Positions 17,780 to 26,539 are shown, counted from the stretch's first letter. The stretch is DNA of 64,000 nucleotides from Modestobacter sp. VKM Ac-2986 (GCF_026967795.1 NZ_JAPVBH010000008.1:151633-215632); one strand, 5' to 3'. Program-made: numbers and translations. Notes: a model not told the origin generated them from the letters alone.

Positions 17780-18682
17780 ATGAACACCCACTGGACAGCC
17801 AACGACGTGCCCGACCAGCAGGGCCGGGTCGCGGTCGTGACCGGCGCCAACACCGGTCTGGGCTTCGAGACCGCGAAGGTCCTCGCCGGACGCGGCGCCA
17901 CGGTGGTGCTGGCCGTGCGTGACGTCGACAAGGGCGCGCAGGCAGCGGCCCGCATGGCCGGCGACGTCACCGTGCAGCGGCTGGACCTCACCTCCCTGGA
18001 CTCCGTCCGCTCGGCTGCGGACCAGCTGCACCGGACGCACCCGCGGATCGACCTGCTCATCAACAACGCCGGGGTGATGTACACGCCGAAGCAGACGACG
18101 CAGGACGGCTTCGAGCGCCAGTTCGGCACCAACCACCTGGGCCACTTCGCCCTCACGGGGCTGCTGCTGGACCTGCTGCTGCCCGTCCCCGGCTCCCGCG
18201 TGGTGACCGTCAGCAGCACCGGGCACCGCATCCGCGCGGCGGTCCACTTCGAGGACCTGCAGTGGGAGCGCTCCTACTCCCGGACCGGCGCCTACGGGCA
18301 GTCCAAGCTCGCCAACCTCATGTTCACCTACGAGCTGCAGCGCCGGCTGGCAGCCCACGGCACGACCACCCTCGCGGCGGCCGCCCACCCGGGGGTGTCC
18401 AACACCGAGCTCGTGCGCAACTCCCCCACCCTGCTGCGGGCACCGCTGGAGCGACTGGCGCCGCTGCTCACCCAGCCCGCCGCGATGGGGGCACTGCCGA
18501 CGCTGCGGGCCGCGACCGACCCGGCCGTCCTGGGCGGGCAGTACTACGGCCCCAGCGGCCTGGGCGAGGTCCGCGGGCACCCCCGGCTCGTGACCTCCAG
18601 CCCGGCGTCCTACGACCTGGCAGTGCAGCGGCGGCTCTGGGACGTGTCCGAGGGCCTCACCGGCGTCACCTTCCCGGTCTGA
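17780..18682 (+). CDS. Short-chain dehydrogenase/reductase (retinol dehydrogenase-like)
   Basis: 300 residues. The cofactor motif TGANTGLG lies near residues 22-29, NNAG at about 95, the catalytic serine in VTVSSTGH, and YGQSK with the catalytic Tyr/Lys pair near 173-177. Length and the LDLTSLDSVR motif place it with WWOX/retinol-dehydrogenase-like SDRs using NADP(H). CAGGAGG precedes the ATG. It is divergent from and probably repressed by the TetR protein at 17007-17672, so its substrate may be the TetR ligand. Confidence 0.9.
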   Translation: MNTHWTANDVPDQQGRVAVVTGANTGLGFETAKVLAGRGATVVLAVRDVDKGAQAAARMAGDVTVQRLDLTSLDSVRSAADQLHRTHPRIDLLINNAGVMYTPKQTTQDGFERQFGTNHLGHFALTGLLLDLLLPVPGSRVVTVSSTGHRIRAAVHFEDLQWERSYSRTGAYGQSKLANLMFTYELQRRLAAHGTTTLAAAAHPGVSNTELVRNSPTLLRAPLERLAPLLTQPAAMGALPTLRAATDPAVLGGQYYGPSGLGEVRGHPRLVTSSPASYDLAVQRRLWDVSEGLTGVTFPV

Positions 18683-18697
18683 CCCTCGAGCCCGGAC

Positions 18698-19597
18698 GTG
18701 TCGATCCTCCTCGAGTTCCTCCGTGCGCCCCTGACCACCGGGGCCGTCGCAGCCAGCGGACGACGCCTCACCCGCGCGGCCATCGCACCGGTGTCGTCGC
18801 GTGCCGCCGTCGTCGTCGAACTCGGGCCCGGCACCGGCGCGATGACCGGGCCCGTCACCGAGCGGCTCGCCGGCGGCGGCCGGCAGCTCGCGATCGAGGT
18901 GAACACCCGACTGGCCTCGCGGCTGGCCACCCGGCACCCGGCGGTCGAGGTGGTCGAGGCAGACGCCGCCGACCTCCGGGCGGTGCTCACCGAGCGCGGC
19001 GTCACCCACGCCGACGTCGTCGTCAGCGGGCTGCCGTGGGCCGCCTTCCCGGCGCGGCAGCAGGAGCACCTGCTCGACGCCGTGGTCGACAGCCTGTCCC
19101 CCGACGGCGCGTTCACCACCTTCGCCTACGTCCACAGCCGGTGGACACCGGCCGCCCGACGGTTCCAGCGACAGCTGGAGGCGCGGTTCGAGGAGGTGCT
19201 CGTCAGCCGGACCGTGTGGCGGAACGTCCCACCGGCGCTCGTGTACTGCGCGCGCCGGCCCGTGCCGGCGGGTGGAGCGTCGACTCAGCCGGCGAGGCCG
19301 GTCGCCCACGCGCGCACGGCGCCGGCCACGACCGTGTCCTCCCCGGCGGGACCGACCACGTGCGCGAGACGGTCCTCCACCAGGAGCGCGGCGACCCCGT
19401 GGGCGATCGACCAGAGCTCCGCTGCCCGGCGGACCACCCCGGCAGGGTCGTCGCCGACGAGCTCGCGCAGCGCGTCCTGGAGTCCGGACTGCACCCGGCC
19501 TGCGCACTCGAGGAGCTCCGGGTGCCGGTCCTTGTCGATGCTCGCGGCGAACATCACCTCGAAGCGCGCGGTGTCCGCGAGTGCGAAGCCGACGTAG
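18698..19597 (+). CDS. SAM-dependent methyltransferase (phospholipid N-methyltransferase/KsgA-like), with read-through tail
   Basis: The first 190 residues or so form a complete Rossmann methyltransferase: FLRAPLTTGAVAASGRRL at the start, motif I VVVELGPGTGAMT near residue 47, an acidic motif II (AIEVNT) and VVSGLPWAAFP as motif IV, ending at VWRNVPPALVYCARRP. This resembles phospholipid N-methyltransferases. The frame then stays open for about 110 low-complexity residues, the last 313 bases of it antisense to the TetR gene at 19285-19881. The natural end is probably near 19275, and the tail may be a lost stop codon. The gene starts 15 bases after the SDR and is probably in its operon. Confidence 0.72.
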   Translation: MSILLEFLRAPLTTGAVAASGRRLTRAAIAPVSSRAAVVVELGPGTGAMTGPVTERLAGGGRQLAIEVNTRLASRLATRHPAVEVVEADAADLRAVLTERGVTHADVVVSGLPWAAFPARQQEHLLDAVVDSLSPDGAFTTFAYVHSRWTPAARRFQRQLEARFEEVLVSRTVWRNVPPALVYCARRPVPAGGASTQPARPVAHARTAPATTVSSPAGPTTCARRSSTRSAATPWAIDQSSAARRTTPAGSSPTSSRSASWSPDCTRPAHSRSSGCRSLSMLAANITSKRAVSASAKPT

Positions 19598-19881
19598 GCC
19601 TCGGCGATCGCGACTGCCCGCACGACCTGGTCTCCCGGGTCGGCGACCCCGTCGAGCGTCTCCTGCAGCTCGGTGAAGCCCCTCGTCGCGACGGCGGCCA
19701 GCATCGCCTCGCGGTCGTCGAAGTGCCGGTAGGGGGCGGCGATGGAGACGCCCACCCGGCGGGCCGCCTCCGAGACGCTGAATCCACGCGCCCCCTTCTC
19801 CCGCACCAGCTGTGCCGTCACCTCGAGCAGCGCACTGCGCAGGTCGCCGTGGTGGTAGGCGCTCTTCGGCACGCGCGTCAC
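19285..19881 (-). CDS. TetR/AcrR-family regulator
   Basis: 198 residues. The HTH FSVSEAARRVGVSIAAPYRHFDDREAMLAAVA lies near residues 34-66. The C-terminal domain contains RFEVMFAASIDKDRHPEL, like TetR_C_33-type (WHG) regulators. GTG start at 19881. Its 3' half overlaps the tail of the convergent methyltransferase frame by 313 bases. It is divergent from an SDR gene at 20036. CTCTTACATCG repeats in the intergenic region are the likely operator. Confidence 0.88.
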   Translation of the reverse strand: MTRVPKSAYHHGDLRSALLEVTAQLVREKGARGFSVSEAARRVGVSIAAPYRHFDDREAMLAAVATRGFTELQETLDGVADPGDQVVRAVAIAEAYVGFALADTARFEVMFAASIDKDRHPELLECAGRVQSGLQDALRELVGDDPAGVVRRAAELWSIAHGVAALLVEDRLAHVVGPAGEDTVVAGAVRAWATGLAG

Positions 19882-19904
19882 TCCGTCGGGTCGGGTGTTG
19901 AAGT

Positions 19905-19965
19905 CTCTTACATCGTCGCATAGCCTCCTCGATGAAAGAGCCTCTTACATCGCAGACGTCGATGT
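19905..19965. promoter_or_regulatory. Repeated CTCTTACATCG half-sites (TetR operator candidate)
   Basis: CTCTTACATCG occurs at 19905-19915 and exactly again at 19942-19952. An inverted, one-base-different copy, CGATGAAAGAG, lies between them (19930-19940), and CGATGT follows at 19960. The array sits between the divergent TetR and SDR genes and is probably bound by the TetR protein. Confidence 0.55.
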
Positions 19966-20035
19966 GCGTACGGTCCCCCGGCGTACGGCGACGAGACGTG
20001 AGGCCCCCCTTCCGCCCACCTCAGGGAGTCACCTC

Positions 20036-20815
20036 GTGCAGTACGCCCACACCACGGCAGTCGTCACCGGCGCGAGTTCGGGCATCGGCGCCGAGTTCGC
20101 CCGCACCCTGGCCCACCGGGGCGCCGACCTCGTGCTCGTCGCCCGCCGGGGCGACCTCCTGGAGACGCTGGCGGCCGAGATCCGCAGCACCAGCGGGCGA
20201 GCGGTGCACCCGATCCCGATGGACCTGACGGCCGACGGCGCGGGCCACGACCTCGCCCGCCGGGTGTCCTCGATGGGCCTGACCGTCGACACCGTGGTCA
20301 ACGCGGCCGGCGCCGGCCGCACCGAGCCCTTCTCCACCTCCGACGCCGCCGCGGTCGACCAGCAGCTGGCGCTCAACGTCCGCGCCGTCGTGGACGTGTC
20401 ACACGCCTTCCTGCCCCAGCTGGTGAGCTCGGGGCGGGGCGCCCTCGTCAACGTCGCCAGCCTGACCGGCTACATGCCCGTCCCGGGCATGGCCGTCTAC
20501 GCCGCGTCGAAGGCCTTCGTCATCCGCTTCACCGAGGCCCTCGCCCACGAGACCCGGACGTCGGGGACCACGGTGCTCGCCGTCTCACCCGGCCCGACCC
20601 GGACCGGTTTCTACGCGGACTCCGGGACCGCCACGACCGGCGTCCGGTTCGAGACACCCGCCCAGGTCGTCGCGACCACCCTCGCCGCACTCGAGCGGCG
20701 CCGCCCGCCGGTGAGCGTCGTCTCCGGCGCCGGCAACCGACTCACCCGCCGGGTGGTCGGCCTGCTCCCCACCCGGGTCGTGCTCCAGCTGGCGGAATCG
20801 AAGCCGGCCCAGTGA
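20036..20815 (+). CDS. Short-chain dehydrogenase/reductase (DltE-like)
   Basis: 259 residues. Cofactor motif TGASSGIG near residue 11, NAAGAG near 87, NVASLTGY with the catalytic serine, and YAASKAF with the Tyr/Lys pair near 153-157. GGMAVYAASKAFVIRFTEAL-type context is typical of DltE/YqjQ-like SDRs. GTG at 20036 has AGGGAG eight bases upstream; the frame upstream of it (to 19895) runs over the operator region and is not protein-like. Probably NADP-dependent and controlled by the divergent TetR. Confidence 0.88.
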   Translation: MQYAHTTAVVTGASSGIGAEFARTLAHRGADLVLVARRGDLLETLAAEIRSTSGRAVHPIPMDLTADGAGHDLARRVSSMGLTVDTVVNAAGAGRTEPFSTSDAAAVDQQLALNVRAVVDVSHAFLPQLVSSGRGALVNVASLTGYMPVPGMAVYAASKAFVIRFTEALAHETRTSGTTVLAVSPGPTRTGFYADSGTATTGVRFETPAQVVATTLAALERRRPPVSVVSGAGNRLTRRVVGLLPTRVVLQLAESKPAQ

Positions 20816-20957
20816 GGGCCGCACACACGCCGCGCGCCTCCCGACGGGACCGGCCCAGCCGCCGTCACACCGGAGCGCGTGCGATGCTCCGACCCGACCA
20901 CGCGATCACCGCGGCTTCCGACCGGGGCCTTCCGCGTGAGCTGATCAGGACCTTCTG

Positions 20958-21383
20958 ATGACCTCCGCTCGTGTCCACCTGCGTCCGCTCGTCGGCGACC
21001 ACGTCATCGCCCGACTGCCCGCCGACGCCCCGGTGCCCACCACCCTGCTGTCTGCGCCCCCGGGGAACGGCTTCGTCTCCGTCACCCGCACCCCGCAGGA
21101 GCTGTCGATCGTCTGCCCGGCCGCCGCCGCGCCGCCCGGCGCGACGATCGACGGCCCGTGGACGGCCCTCTACGTCGAGGGGCCGGTCCCGTTCGGACTC
21201 ACCGGTGTCGTCACGTCGCTCGTCGCGCCGCTGTCCGCCGCCGGGTGCCCGGTCTTCGTCGTCTCGACCTTCGACGGGGACGTCGTCATGGTCCCGTCGT
21301 CACGAGGCGACCAGGCCCGTGAGCTGCTGACTGCCGCGGGCCACACGGTGACCGAGCAGTCGGCGGACACGTCCCTGAGCTGA
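20958..21383 (+). CDS. ACT domain-containing protein
   Basis: 141 residues. A first half with VIARLPADAPVPTTLL and ELSIVCP is followed by an ACT-like half with GPVPFGLTGVVTSLVAPLSAAGCPVFVVSTFDGDVVMVPSSRGDQARELL, as in the stand-alone ACT_7 amino-acid-binding proteins of actinobacteria. AGGA lies eight bases before the ATG. It is a likely small ligand-binding or regulatory protein. No partner enzyme is adjacent, so the ligand is unknown. Confidence 0.82.
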   Translation: MTSARVHLRPLVGDHVIARLPADAPVPTTLLSAPPGNGFVSVTRTPQELSIVCPAAAAPPGATIDGPWTALYVEGPVPFGLTGVVTSLVAPLSAAGCPVFVVSTFDGDVVMVPSSRGDQARELLTAAGHTVTEQSADTSLS

Positions 21384-21491
21384 CCGATGGCCGCCCGTCT
21401 CCGCCCCCTGAGCACGCTCGGTCGCGTCGGTGTCGTGTGAGACCACGGAACAGGACATGGACGGCAGGGTCCCAGTCCGCGAAGGGGACGC

Positions 21492-21758
21492 GTGACCGGC
21501 TCGTTGCCTGCTGCTGCCGCGCTACCTGCAGCTTCGGACCCGGCGTTCGAGCGGTTCGCCCGCCTGGTCCGCCAGCAGCTCGGTGTACCAGTCTCGTTGG
21601 TGACGTTGGTGTCGGCCGACGAGCAGGTGCTGGCCCGCATGCTGCTCACGACACCGGACGACGACGTCGCCCTGATCGCCGTCCGGCTGCACCGCCAGGA
21701 CCGGCCACGGCCGGCCGAGACCAGGCCGAACCGGATCCCGCCCAATGTCCCCCCCCGA
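21492..21758 (+). pseudogene. GAF-domain start fused in frame to a SpoIIE phosphatase end (deletion remnant)
   Basis: The frame begins at GTG 21492 with AAGGGGA upstream. Residues 1-48 resemble the start of a GAF sensor domain (DPAFERFARLVRQQLGVPVSLVTLVSADEQVLA). From residue 49 the text switches to the extreme C-terminus of a PP2C/SpoIIE phosphatase (PDDDVALIAVRLHRQDRPRP, then a proline-rich tail). Such proteins are normally several hundred residues long, so an internal in-frame deletion with its junction near 21639 is the best reading. The frame remains open to 22253, antisense to the aldo/keto reductase, because the normal stop seems lost. I mark only the part with homology-like character. 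Confidence 0.65.
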
Positions 21759-21815
21759 GTGAGCGCCGCGCCAGGAGCGGCGAGCCTCACGCCGGCTCGC
21801 GTACTGGTCGTGGAC

Positions 21816-22787
<972 letters not shown>

Positions 22788-22892
22788 CGGACAGTCCCTC
22801 CTCGATCGGTCGCCGACCCCCGCCTGGTGCGTGGGCCGGTCGCGTGCTGCAGAGACCGACCCTGCCGAGGACCGGTGCGCCCGACCGTCGAC

Positions 22893-22949
22893 TTGATGCG
22901 TCAAGTTCACTGCTGGTGACTGTCTACGCCTGCGAACTTGATGCGTCAA
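22893..22949. promoter_or_regulatory. Two identical MarR-type palindromes TTGATGCGTCAA
   Basis: Exact copies at 22893-22904 and 22938-22949, 45 bases apart. The first extends to ACTTGATGCGTCAAGT. The second overlaps the likely -35 of the MarR gene. They lie between the divergent aldo/keto reductase and MarR genes. Confidence 0.65.
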
Positions 22950-22962
22950 CACAGATGTTGCC

Positions 22963-22968
22963 TAGACT
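22963..22968 (+). promoter_or_regulatory. -10 box TAGACT of the leaderless MarR gene
   Basis: TAGACT ends six bases before the ATG at 22975, so the transcript should begin at or near the start codon. TTGATG, within the downstream MarR palindrome, lies 19 bases upstream as the -35. Confidence 0.55.
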
Positions 22969-22974
22969 CGTCGC

Positions 22975-23592
22975 ATGCCCAGGACTCCGGTGGACGCCGA
23001 CGGTCATCGCGGTCAGCGTCCCCAGGACGGGACCGCGGCAGGCCTGTCGCCGTCCGACGCGGGGGCGCCCGCCGGCACCGCGGCGCAGTCGCCGCACGAG
23101 GTGGCTGCACCACGCTGGCTCGACGCTGACGAGCTGGCGGCCTGGCTCGCCAACTCCGCGATCATGATCAGCCTGCCGGCCGCCCTGGACGCGCGGATGC
23201 AGCGCGAGAGCCAGCTGACCTTCTTCGAGTACATGGTGCTCTCGGTCCTGTCCGAGGAACCCGAGCGCACGATGCAGATGAGCGGACTGGCCGCCCGTAC
23301 GTCGTCCTCGCTGTCGCGGCTGTCCCACGTCGTCGCACGACTGGAGAACCGGGGACTGCTCACCCGGTCCCGGATCCCGGGCGCCGGCCGGCGGACCAAC
23401 ACGACCCTGACCGAGTCCGGCTACGACGTCGTGGCGGCGGCGGCACCCGGCCACGTGGCCGCGGTCCGGGAGTACCTGATCGACCAGGTCCTCCCCGACG
23501 ACCTGAGTGCACTGCGCCGGATCGGCACGGCCGTCGAGGCCGCGATCAAGCGTGGAGAGGCGTCCACAGCATCGGTCGTGCACGCCCGGTAG
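22975..23592 (+). CDS. MarR-family transcriptional regulator
   Basis: 205 residues. A 48-residue polar, disordered N-terminus precedes a winged helix domain: FFEYMVLSVLSEEPERTMQMSGLAARTSSSLSRLSHVVARLENRGLLTRSRIPGAGRRTNTTLTESGYDVV. MarR proteins usually number about 150 residues, so the extension is unusual, though the leaderless ATG at 22975 supports it. It probably represses itself and the divergent aldo/keto reductase through the palindromes at 22893-22949. No redox-sensing cysteine is present. Confidence 0.88.
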   Translation: MPRTPVDADGHRGQRPQDGTAAGLSPSDAGAPAGTAAQSPHEVAAPRWLDADELAAWLANSAIMISLPAALDARMQRESQLTFFEYMVLSVLSEEPERTMQMSGLAARTSSSLSRLSHVVARLENRGLLTRSRIPGAGRRTNTTLTESGYDVVAAAAPGHVAAVREYLIDQVLPDDLSALRRIGTAVEAAIKRGEASTASVVHAR

Positions 23593-23779
23593 TGGTGCGG
23601 AGGTTGGTGCGGCGAACCGCTGACGCCCATCAGCAGACCGACCGCCAACCGTATGTACTCGGGCCCGCACCCACCGGGTGACGGGTGCGAGGATCCCGCT
23701 CCCGGCCAGCCACCTGGACTCGGGGGCAGTCAGGCGGTGGACCCTGGACCGAGTCCTGGATGTCCGTGTGGTGTCGGTC

Positions 23780-23785
23780 TAGGGT
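23780..23785 (+). promoter_or_regulatory. -10 box TAGGGT of the SMI1/KNR4 gene
   Basis: TAGGGT is followed by six bases and then the ATG at 23792, the same leaderless arrangement as several other genes in this window. It supports the start choice and suggests the gene is expressed on its own. Confidence 0.5.
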
Positions 23786-23791
23786 CCCCGG

Positions 23792-24439
23792 ATGTCCGAA
23801 CTCGACGAGCGCATCTGGCGGGCCTGGACGGCGACCGCGTGGCTCCACGAGCCTCGGCCTCCCGCGTCACCCGCCGAACTGGACTCCGTCGAGCAGTCGA
23901 TCGGACGCCCCCTGCCGGACACGTTCCGAGAGCTGTACCAGCGGCACGACGGTGGTTCCTGGCTCGGGGGCAACTGCGTCCTGTACCCGTTGCAGGCCGA
24001 CGGTGAGCTCAGCATCGCGCAGGCGTCTGCAACACATCGCGGGTGGGGTTGGCCGGTCCCGGACGAGCTCGTGCTGTTCGGGAACGACGGCAACGGTGAC
24101 CCGGTGGGACTGTGGTCACCGGCCACCGCGACACGGCCGATCATCGTGAAGATCGGTGCGATCTTCGAGCCCGGCTGCATGGGCGTCATCGGGGAAGACC
24201 TCAACGCGTTCCTTCGGGCATGGACCGCCTACCACCTGCTCCTGCCCGACCGGGAGACGACAACCGCCGGCCTCGATGCCCTCCAACTCCCCGACCACCT
24301 GCGGTTTGACGACCCCGACGACGAGACCTTCGCTGACATCGTCGAATGGGCGAGCCCGAGGACCACGGGCTCGCCGAGTGACCCGTACGAGGCACGGCTG
24401 ACCGCGGACGACGTGCGTCGCATCGCACTTGCCGGCTGA
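23792..24439 (+). CDS. SMI1/KNR4 (SUKH) family protein
   Basis: 215 residues. The SUKH fold is recognisable: LDSVEQSIGRPLPDTFRELYQRHDGGSWLGGNCVLYPL near residues 31-66 and VPDELVLFGNDGNGDPVGLW near 90-109. Bacterial SUKH proteins often neutralise contact-dependent or polymorphic toxins, but here no toxin gene is adjacent, so it is either an orphan immunity gene or a housekeeping variant. It stands alone at the left edge of a lower-GC stretch, which fits an acquired gene. The transcript is probably leaderless. Confidence 0.85.
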   Translation: MSELDERIWRAWTATAWLHEPRPPASPAELDSVEQSIGRPLPDTFRELYQRHDGGSWLGGNCVLYPLQADGELSIAQASATHRGWGWPVPDELVLFGNDGNGDPVGLWSPATATRPIIVKIGAIFEPGCMGVIGEDLNAFLRAWTAYHLLLPDRETTTAGLDALQLPDHLRFDDPDDETFADIVEWASPRTTGSPSDPYEARLTADDVRRIALAG

Positions 24440-24581
24440 CCCATCTGCCCCTTCGTGGGCCGCTGTGGGACATGCCCCAGAGGACGTCGGCGCATCGCGC
24501 AGTGACCGAGAACGTCCGTTGACGGGCCGCCCAGTACCCAACCGTTCTCGGGCCGAGTGGCGCCCACGACAACATCACGCC

Positions 24582-24839
24582 TCATCCGTCAGCGGAAACG
24601 GCTGACCCCTGGTCGTTTGCCTCGCTACGACGTACAAGGCGCTGATTCCAGGCGTAGACGCCAAGACTGAGCAACCCGAATCCAAGCAACACCAACCAGG
24701 CGGGTCGCGACCATGAGCGATCCAAGTAGCTCACTGTGGCCATGGCGATGACGCAGACACTCATGAGGATGCGGCCAGCGAGGGCGAGCCTCCGCGCTCG
24801 ATGTAGCGGCGCCGGAAGCTCGGTCATGAGGGTGATCAT
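24582..24839 (-). CDS. Small two-helix membrane protein, hypothetical
   Basis: About 85 residues from the ATG at 24839: a short basic N-terminus (LHRARRLALAGR), helices ILMSVCVIAMATVSYL and AWLVLLGFGLLSLGVYAW with a short loop, then a polar tail. An ATG four codons later is an alternative start, and an in-frame codon at 24941 would add a segment unlike a membrane protein. No family is recognised. GC here is visibly lower than in neighbouring genes. A second small two-helix protein of similar plan lies 560 bases away (25403-25594). Confidence 0.5.
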   Translation of the reverse strand: MITLMTELPAPLHRARRLALAGRILMSVCVIAMATVSYLDRSWSRPAWLVLLGFGLLSLGVYAWNQRLVRRSEANDQGSAVSADG

Positions 24840-25402
24840 GACGCCCGCAGACTCGTGCAAGTAGTCAGCGCAGCGTCGCCTGGCCCAAATGGGGCGCTTA
24901 GCACCAGCGGCTCGTTCATCGCACTGACCAGAACCGCCCATTCAAGGGCCGCTCCCGGCACCACTTGACCCGTCGCGCGTTCGTGCACGTCAGCCAATCA
25001 GTGGACCGGCCCAGAACGCATGCCTGGGATCAATGGCCCGAATCCGCCAGCGCCTGACCTCCGCGGGCCGCTCGCTTCCCAGGCCTCCGGGCAGGAGCAC
25101 CTGCCCCCCGAGGTCGTCGCGATGTCCGCCGCTGGGCGAGCAGCTCGTGGCTCCGGCGCGGCAGGCTCTTCTGACTCTGCAACGACGCTCGCTCGAACCG
25201 ACGACCACGGATCTTGCGGATGACGGTGAGGCGTACAGGAGGAGCGCCGTCCACCGGCTCGTTCATCACCTCGAGCGACGGGCCGTCGTCACCCGTCACG
25301 CTGGGCCGCCGGGCGGGGATGCGACCTCCGCCCCGGAACAATCAGACGCATGACCTTTGAATGAAGGACGACACCCAACGACCGCCCAGAGGACCCGCCT
25401 GC
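24840..25402. other. Lower-GC stretch with no supportable gene
   Basis: Open frames here have irregular composition, no recognisable domain, no good ribosome binding site and no -10/start pairing. Base composition is visibly less GC-rich than the flanks. It may hold decayed genes or acquired intergenic DNA. I see no transposase, inverted terminal repeats or tRNA. Confidence 0.5.
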
Positions 25403-25594
25403 TCATTTCTGAGCGGAGCCTCGATCACCGTGATGAACTCGCGCCCAGACCAAGAGGCCAACACCGCACAGGCCTACCGTCAGCAGTCCCGCGGGCACGA
25501 AGCTCCACCCCTGGATGGATGCAATGACGCCCAGGATCACCCCCGCGAAAATGGCGACGTCGGCAACCAGGGCGAGAATGCGCGATCTGTCCAT
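25403..25594 (-). CDS. Small two-helix membrane protein, hypothetical
   Basis: 63 residues: MDRSR, then helix ILALVADVAIFAGVILGVIASI, a short turn with GWSF, helix AGLLTVGLCGVGLLVWARV and a polar tail. On the minus strand TAGGGT is followed by six bases and then this ATG, a leaderless promoter arrangement that supports it as a real gene; GAGGA also abuts the ATG. I do not recognise a family. It resembles in plan the small membrane protein at 24582-24839. Confidence 0.55.
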   Translation of the reverse strand: MDRSRILALVADVAIFAGVILGVIASIQGWSFVPAGLLTVGLCGVGLLVWARVHHGDRGSAQK

Positions 25595-25973
25595 TCCTCG
25601 ACCCTAGTGCCGACGGCTCGTTGGCCGCCGCCAACATCACCGAGTGCTGACTGCCTACGGACAGCTTCAGCGGCGCGCTGACGGACTTCGGCCGCCAAGG
25701 AGCCGTTGCTCTCGCCCCGCGACCGTCGATACAACATGAAGGACGTCATGCTGTGTTCAAGTGGAGCAGTTGGTCCCGGTTCTGCCATCTCGCGCCATGT
25801 GCACGGCACGCAGGCATGAATGGACCGTGACCAACAGACAAGGCATGCCTCGACGGCCGAACACCTCGGGACAACGCCATGCCGAGTCCCGATGAGCGTC
25901 CCCTCAGCCCAGACTCGTCCCACGGATGCGATCCGATCACCTGGCCGGCGACCGCCACCCCCCGATGGCCGGG
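25595..25973. other. Lower-GC intergenic stretch
   Basis: Apart from the TAGGGT -10 box of the small membrane protein (25601-25606, minus strand) I see no gene or structured element. Several open frames cross it, but none has convincing protein character. Confidence 0.45.
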
Positions 25974-26438
25974 TCAGCGCAGCGGCTTGGCCAGGTGGAC
26001 GACGGTCAGGACGTCGTCCACCCGCTCCCGGCGCTGCTCGACGTAGCCCGCCCGGGCGTACAGCCGCAGGTTCGCCGCACTCCGGTGTCCGGTGGACAAC
26101 GCCGCCGTGGCGACGTCCGGACCGGCGGCCCGCTCGACCGCGGCCAGCAGCACCCGGCCGATGCCGCGCCCCTGCTGGTCGGGGGCGACCACCAGCCGGC
26201 CGACGTGCAGGACGCCGTCGGCGACCCGGGCGCGCACCGCGCCCACCAGCCGCCCGTCGTCGCGTGCGGTCAGCGCCGGTTCGCGCTGCACGGCGGCCAG
26301 CAACTCGGGCAGCGTCTCGACCAGCGCGGGCAGCCGCGGGTCGTCGTAGAGCTGGGCCTCGGTCACGAACGCAGCGCGCTGCAGGGTGAGCAGCTCACCG
26401 ACGTCGTCCGGGTGCACCGGACCGATCCCCACCGCCAT
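25974..26438 (-). CDS. GNAT-family N-acetyltransferase
   Basis: 154 residues. Acetyl-CoA-binding motif A is clear (VGRLVVAPDQQGRGIGRVLLAAVE, Q/R-x-x-G-x-G), followed by motif B (NLRLYARAGYVEQRRE). Length is normal for a single GNAT domain. It would acetylate a small molecule, peptide or protein amine. The acceptor is unknown. It is divergent from the two-component operon at 26540 with about 100 bases between them. Confidence 0.88.
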   Translation of the reverse strand: MAVGIGPVHPDDVGELLTLQRAAFVTEAQLYDDPRLPALVETLPELLAAVQREPALTARDDGRLVGAVRARVADGVLHVGRLVVAPDQQGRGIGRVLLAAVERAAGPDVATAALSTGHRSAANLRLYARAGYVEQRRERVDDVLTVVHLAKPLR

Positions 26439-26527
26439 GCCCGGACGCTACGGCGGGGCATGGCGTCATCCTGCGGGCGGACACGCGGTTCACCCCGCAG
26501 GACGACGACGCCGCCCCAGCCCGCTCC

Positions 26528-26533
26528 TACGCT
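26528..26533 (+). promoter_or_regulatory. -10 box TACGCT of the two-component operon
   Basis: TACGCT plus a six-base spacer precedes the GTG at 26540, another leaderless-type start. It supports the start choice for the sensor kinase gene. Confidence 0.45.
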
Positions 26534-26539
26534 CGCTGC

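Noticed and set aside
25537..25923. Minus-strand 128-codon frame in the low-GC stretch
   Set aside because: Mixed composition, no domain, no ribosome site, and it overlaps a better-supported small membrane protein promoter.
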